Shown: piece by piece, positions 61,137 through 64,000 of the stretch
How positions within the stretch are numbered: the stretch's first letter is position 1
Layout: every line of letters begins with the position of its first letter
Assembly (NCBI RefSeq): GCF_026898115.1
Contig: NZ_CP114036.1
Location: 8,054,001-8,118,000 of the forward strand
Source: Streptomyces sp. S465
Lineage (GTDB): Bacteria; Actinomycetota; Actinomycetes; Streptomycetales; Streptomycetaceae
DNA length: 64,000 bases
Direction of reading: 5' to 3'
Position numbers and translations under genes: made by a program
The notes under the pieces: model-generated
Told to the model about the DNA's origin: nothing
The model's input: the letters and a program-made list of their open reading frames with translations, nothing else
The model's database searches: none

Positions 61137-62782
61137 CGGGTCGCTCCTTCCGCCACCGCGTCGGCGGGGTGGCTGACGGACATGCGGGCGCTGAACATCG
61201 CGCCCTGCGGGGTGTTGGTCACCGCGACCTCGCCGCCGCGGCGCTCGCAGACGAGCCGGGTCAGGGCGAGCCCGATACCGCGCTCGCCCTCCCGGGCGGC
61301 CTTGGTGGTGAAGCCGTGGGCGAAGACCTCCTGGGCGAGTTCGGGGGCGACACCGGGACCCGAGTCGCGCACCACGATCTCCACGCTGGCGTTGTCCTGC
61401 CGCAGCTCCACCTCCACCCAGGGCTCGTCGCCGGTGCCGGGTTCGGATGTGGCGGCGTCGATGGCGTTGTCGACCAGGTTGCCCACCACGGTCGCCACAT
61501 CGGCGGCGTCCTCCGGGGTCAGCCGGCCGAGCGCGGTGCGGTCCGACAGGCGCAGGGCCACCTTCCGCTCGGCGGCCTGGGACGCCTTCGCCATCAGCAG
61601 CGCGGCGACGGCGGTGTCCCGGACCCGGCGGCCGATGGACATGTCGAGCGACTGCCGGCGCTGGTTCAGCGCCCGGATGTAGCGCACCACCTCCTCCTGC
61701 TCGCCGATCTGGATCAGTCCGGAGATGGTGTGCAGCTGGTTGGCGAACTCGTGGGTCTGCGCGCGCAGCAGCTCCGAGGTGCTGCGGAAGGAGCCGATCT
61801 CGCGCTCCAGCCTGGCCAGCTCGGTGCGGTCCCGCAGAGTGGTGACGGAGCCGAGCGGCCGTCCGTCCTTGACGACGGTCATCCGGTTCATCACCAGGAC
61901 CCGGCCGTGCCGGACGACGACCTCGTCCTTGGGGTCCGCCGACTCCTTCCGCGCACCGGCCAGCACGTCCAGCAGCCGCCCCTCGATGCCGAGCTCGGCC
62001 AGGTCCCGGCCCACACAGTCCTCGGGCAGGTCCAGCAGCCGTCTGCCCACGTCGTTGACGAGGGTCACCCGCTGCTGCGGATCGAGGGCGACGACGCCCT
62101 CGGCGATGCCGTACAGCATCGCCTCGCGGTGCTCGGCCAGCCCGGTGATCTCACGCGGCTCCAGACCGAGGGTCTGCCGTTTGACACGCCGGGCGAGCAG
62201 CCAGGAGCCGACGACGCCGAGCGCGCTGGCGACGCCGAGGTAGACGGGCAGGTAGGAGGAGGCGCCGCTGAGCCGCTGCCACACCGTGGGAGACGCCTCG
62301 CCGATCATGACGGTGCCCAGGTTCCGGCCCAGGTCGTCCCCCGTGGCACCGAGGACCGGCACCTGGGCCACCAGCTCCCGGCTGCCGTCCCAGTCCAGCG
62401 TGCCCGACCAGCCGCGGCCCTCGGCCACCCCCTTGCCCAGCGGCAGCCGGTCGCCGAGCACCGTGGGGTTGGTGGAGCTGACGATGCGGCCCTCGCGGTC
62501 GGCCACCGTCACGGACGTCACCCGCGACTGCACCCGCGTGGAGTACACCAGCGGGGCCAGCGCCTCCGCCGGGGAGGGCCCCACCAGCCGGCTGCGCACC
62601 AGCGGCTGGGCGGCCAGCTGCTCGGCGAGCGCACCGACCCGGCGGCCCTCCACCCGGTCGAAGGTGGCCTCCGACTGCGCGAGCGAGACCGCGGCGACCG
62701 CCATCAGCACCACGACCACGATGGCGAGCTGGAGGACCAGCATCTCGCCCGCGAGCGTTTGGCGACGGAACGCGGCGACCAC
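61133..62782 (-). CDS. CitA/DcuS-type sensor histidine kinase
   Basis: This protein of about 549 residues has two membrane segments (about 12-33 and 175-198) around an extracytoplasmic PAS-like sensor with VTVADREGRIVSSTNP. A cytoplasmic PAS domain follows (LYGIAEGVVALDPQQRVTLVND), then RAQTHEFANQLHTISGLIQ with the phosphoacceptor His. The ATPase domain contains NLVDNAIDAA and DSGPGV. GTG 62782 gives the expected short N-terminus, though the GGAGAG site is 12 bases away; ATG 62845 is an alternative. It probably senses citrate or a related acid. Confidence 0.87.
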   Translation of the reverse strand: MVAAFRRQTLAGEMLVLQLAIVVVVLMAVAAVSLAQSEATFDRVEGRRVGALAEQLAAQPLVRSRLVGPSPAEALAPLVYSTRVQSRVTSVTVADREGRIVSSTNPTVLGDRLPLGKGVAEGRGWSGTLDWDGSRELVAQVPVLGATGDDLGRNLGTVMIGEASPTVWQRLSGASSYLPVYLGVASALGVVGSWLLARRVKRQTLGLEPREITGLAEHREAMLYGIAEGVVALDPQQRVTLVNDVGRRLLDLPEDCVGRDLAELGIEGRLLDVLAGARKESADPKDEVVVRHGRVLVMNRMTVVKDGRPLGSVTTLRDRTELARLEREIGSFRSTSELLRAQTHEFANQLHTISGLIQIGEQEEVVRYIRALNQRRQSLDMSIGRRVRDTAVAALLMAKASQAAERKVALRLSDRTALGRLTPEDAADVATVVGNLVDNAIDAATSEPGTGDEPWVEVELRQDNASVEIVVRDSGPGVAPELAQEVFAHGFTTKAAREGERGIGLALTRLVCERRGGEVAVTNTPQGAMFSARMSVSHPADAVAEGATR

Positions 62783-62882
62783 AATGAACTCAATCTCTCC
62801 TGCTGACACAACCTGGGCAGGTGTTCCGCCAGGCCGCACAATCATGGCGTCCGCCGTGTGGGAAGCGAAAGGGAGGTGTGCC

Positions 62883-63872
62883 ATGAGAGGCCGTACCCGG
62901 GCCCTGTCCGGCGCCCTCGCCGTGGTGCTGTCCCTGCTCGTCGGGGCCTGCGGCGCCTGGCCGGGCACCGGCGACGCCGCGGCCGACGGCCGGCGGATCG
63001 TGGTGCCCAACACACCCGGAGGCGGGTACGACACTACGGCACGGACCGTGGCCCGGGTGCTGGAGGAGACCGGGACCGCCTCGGACGTGGAGGTGTTCAA
63101 CCTGCCCGGAGCCGGTGGCACCGTCGGTCTCCAGCGCACCGTCGACGAACGGGGCAACGGCCGACTCGCCCTCCAGATGGGCCTCGGTGTCCTCGGCGCG
63201 TCACATGTCGCACACGCGAAGGTGACCGTCGCGCAGACCACGCCGATCGCCCGCCTGATCGAGGAACCCGAGGCGGTGGTGGTCCGCGCGGACTCGCCCT
63301 ACCGCACCCTCGCTGACCTGGTCGCCGCCTGGCGAGAGGACCCCCGAGGCGTCACGGTCGGGGGCGGCTCCTCACCGGGCGGCCCGGAACATCTGCTGCC
63401 CATGGCCCTGGCCGACGCCATCGGCATCCAGCCGAAGAAGGTGCGGTACGTCGCCTACGACGGCGGGGGTGGCGACCTGCTGCCCGCGCTGCTGGACGGC
63501 CGGGTCGACTTCGCCACCAGCGGCGTCGGCGAGTTCCTCGGCCAGATCGCCGCCGGGCAGCTGAGGGTGCTCGCGGTCACCAGCGACCGGCCCGTCGCCA
63601 CCCTGCCCGGGGTGCCGACGCTGAAGGCGGCCGGGATCGACCTGGTCTTCGACAACTGGCGGGGGATCGTCGCCCCGCCCGGTATCAGCGCCGCGGACCG
63701 GAAACGCTGGATCGAGGCGCTGACCGCGCTGCACACCTCCCGGCAGTGGCAGGCCGAGCTCACCCGCCACGGCTGGACCGACGCCTTCACCACAGGTGGC
63801 GCCTTCGCCACCTATCTGGCCCGGCAGGACAAGGCCGTGGCCGAACTGGTCCGGCACCTGGGACTGGACTGA
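62883..63872 (+). CDS. tctC: TctC-type tricarboxylate-binding lipoprotein
   Basis: This 329-residue lipoprotein (lipobox LVGACG near residue 24) has the Bug/TctC binding fold: VPNTPGGGYDTTARTVA, LPGAGGTVGLQRTVD and a GGGSSPGGPEHLLP loop. It supplies citrate-like substrates to a TctAB membrane carrier, whose first gene appears to start at the window end. ATG 62883 has GGGAGG. It is divergent from the CitAB-type kinase and regulator, which probably induce it. Confidence 0.9.
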   Translation: MRGRTRALSGALAVVLSLLVGACGAWPGTGDAAADGRRIVVPNTPGGGYDTTARTVARVLEETGTASDVEVFNLPGAGGTVGLQRTVDERGNGRLALQMGLGVLGASHVAHAKVTVAQTTPIARLIEEPEAVVVRADSPYRTLADLVAAWREDPRGVTVGGGSSPGGPEHLLPMALADAIGIQPKKVRYVAYDGGGGDLLPALLDGRVDFATSGVGEFLGQIAAGQLRVLAVTSDRPVATLPGVPTLKAAGIDLVFDNWRGIVAPPGISAADRKRWIEALTALHTSRQWQAELTRHGWTDAFTTGGAFATYLARQDKAVAELVRHLGLD

Positions 63873-63886
63873 CCCACGCCCCCGGA

Positions 63887-63918
63887 CGGGCGCCACCGGC
63901 GGCCGCCGGTGGCGCCCG
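63887..63918 (+). terminator. 32-bp perfect palindrome between tctC and the next gene
   Basis: Positions 63887-63902 are the exact reverse complement of 63903-63918 with no loop. It lies 14 bp after the tctC stop and probably causes partial termination or protects the upstream mRNA, giving more binding protein than permease. Confidence 0.65.
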
Positions 63919-63996
63919 CGGCCCCTGCTCCGCACCACCCCTGACCCGCCCCTGCCCTGGTGGCGTACGAACCCGCATGTCCCGGAAAGGCACCGC

Positions 63997-64000
63997 ATGA
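63997..64000 (+). CDS. start of the next gene, probably tctB (partial)
   Basis: ATG 63997-63999 is placed six bases after a good GGAAAGG site (63984-63990) on the tctC strand, where the small permease TctB is expected. Only the start codon is visible. Confidence 0.35.

Overview
This is very GC-rich DNA with strongly biased third codon positions, many GTG starts and ATGA/GTGA stop-start overlaps. Together with the gene families present (a conservon-type kinase/roadblock/DUF742 set, MAB_1171c-type membrane protein, DUF574-type methyltransferases, a DUF5753-type regulator, many secreted glycosidases), this points to a Streptomyces chromosome, probably a non-core region rich in carbohydrate-use and accessory genes. 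No rRNA, tRNA, CRISPR array, transposase or phage gene was seen.

Layout: 1-4.4 kb is the tail of a probable LacI-type regulator followed by a clan-A glycosidase and a GH3 beta-glucosidase. 4.6-6 kb is an atypical cytochrome P450. 6-10.5 kb holds an M78 metalloprotease/XRE repressor pair with two upstream palindromes, a MAB_1171c-type membrane protein, a SAM methyltransferase and a VC0807-type membrane protein. 10.8-14.4 kb is an overlapping three-gene operon (membrane protein, substrate-binding plus VWA lipoprotein, second binding-protein-like membrane protein). 14.6-16.9 kb is a secreted protein that looks like a subtilase without its protease domain. 17-21.3 kb is a lipoprotein / small protein / M48 membrane protease operon. 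21.5-28.8 kb is one gene for a fungal-style, highly reducing iterative type I polyketide synthase. 29-31.7 kb is furA-katG. 31.8-35.9 kb carries an acetate symporter pair and an oxalate/formate-type MFS carrier with its small subunit. 36-40.1 kb is a conservon lacking its GTPase.

40.4-48.8 kb is the most coherent unit: a secreted endo-alpha-1,4-polygalactosaminidase (GH114), an ABC sugar importer, a PfkB kinase, a GH4 glycosidase, a SIS-domain sugar-phosphate isomerase/deaminase and a class II (tagatose-bisphosphate type) aldolase. Read together they form a plausible complete route for cutting, importing and catabolising galactosamine polymers such as fungal galactosaminogalactan or bacterial Pel, and the absence of a deacetylase fits a non-acetylated substrate. 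48.9-51.2 kb holds LysR and a TetR/NIPSNAP divergent pair with a clear operator. 51.2-57.2 kb is a set of three secreted glycosidases (GH43, GH76, GH2 with an arabinose-binding AbfB-type domain) suited to arabinan/mannan material. 57.3-60.3 kb is a Streptomyces signalling cluster (hypothetical protein, anti-sigma-like ATPase, XRE-DUF5753, SAM methyltransferase). 60.4-64 kb is a CitAB-type two-component system facing a TctC-type tricarboxylate-binding lipoprotein; the remaining transporter genes lie beyond the window.

All functions are read from motifs and gene order without database searches; starts were chosen from ribosome binding sites, overlaps and paralogue alignment.
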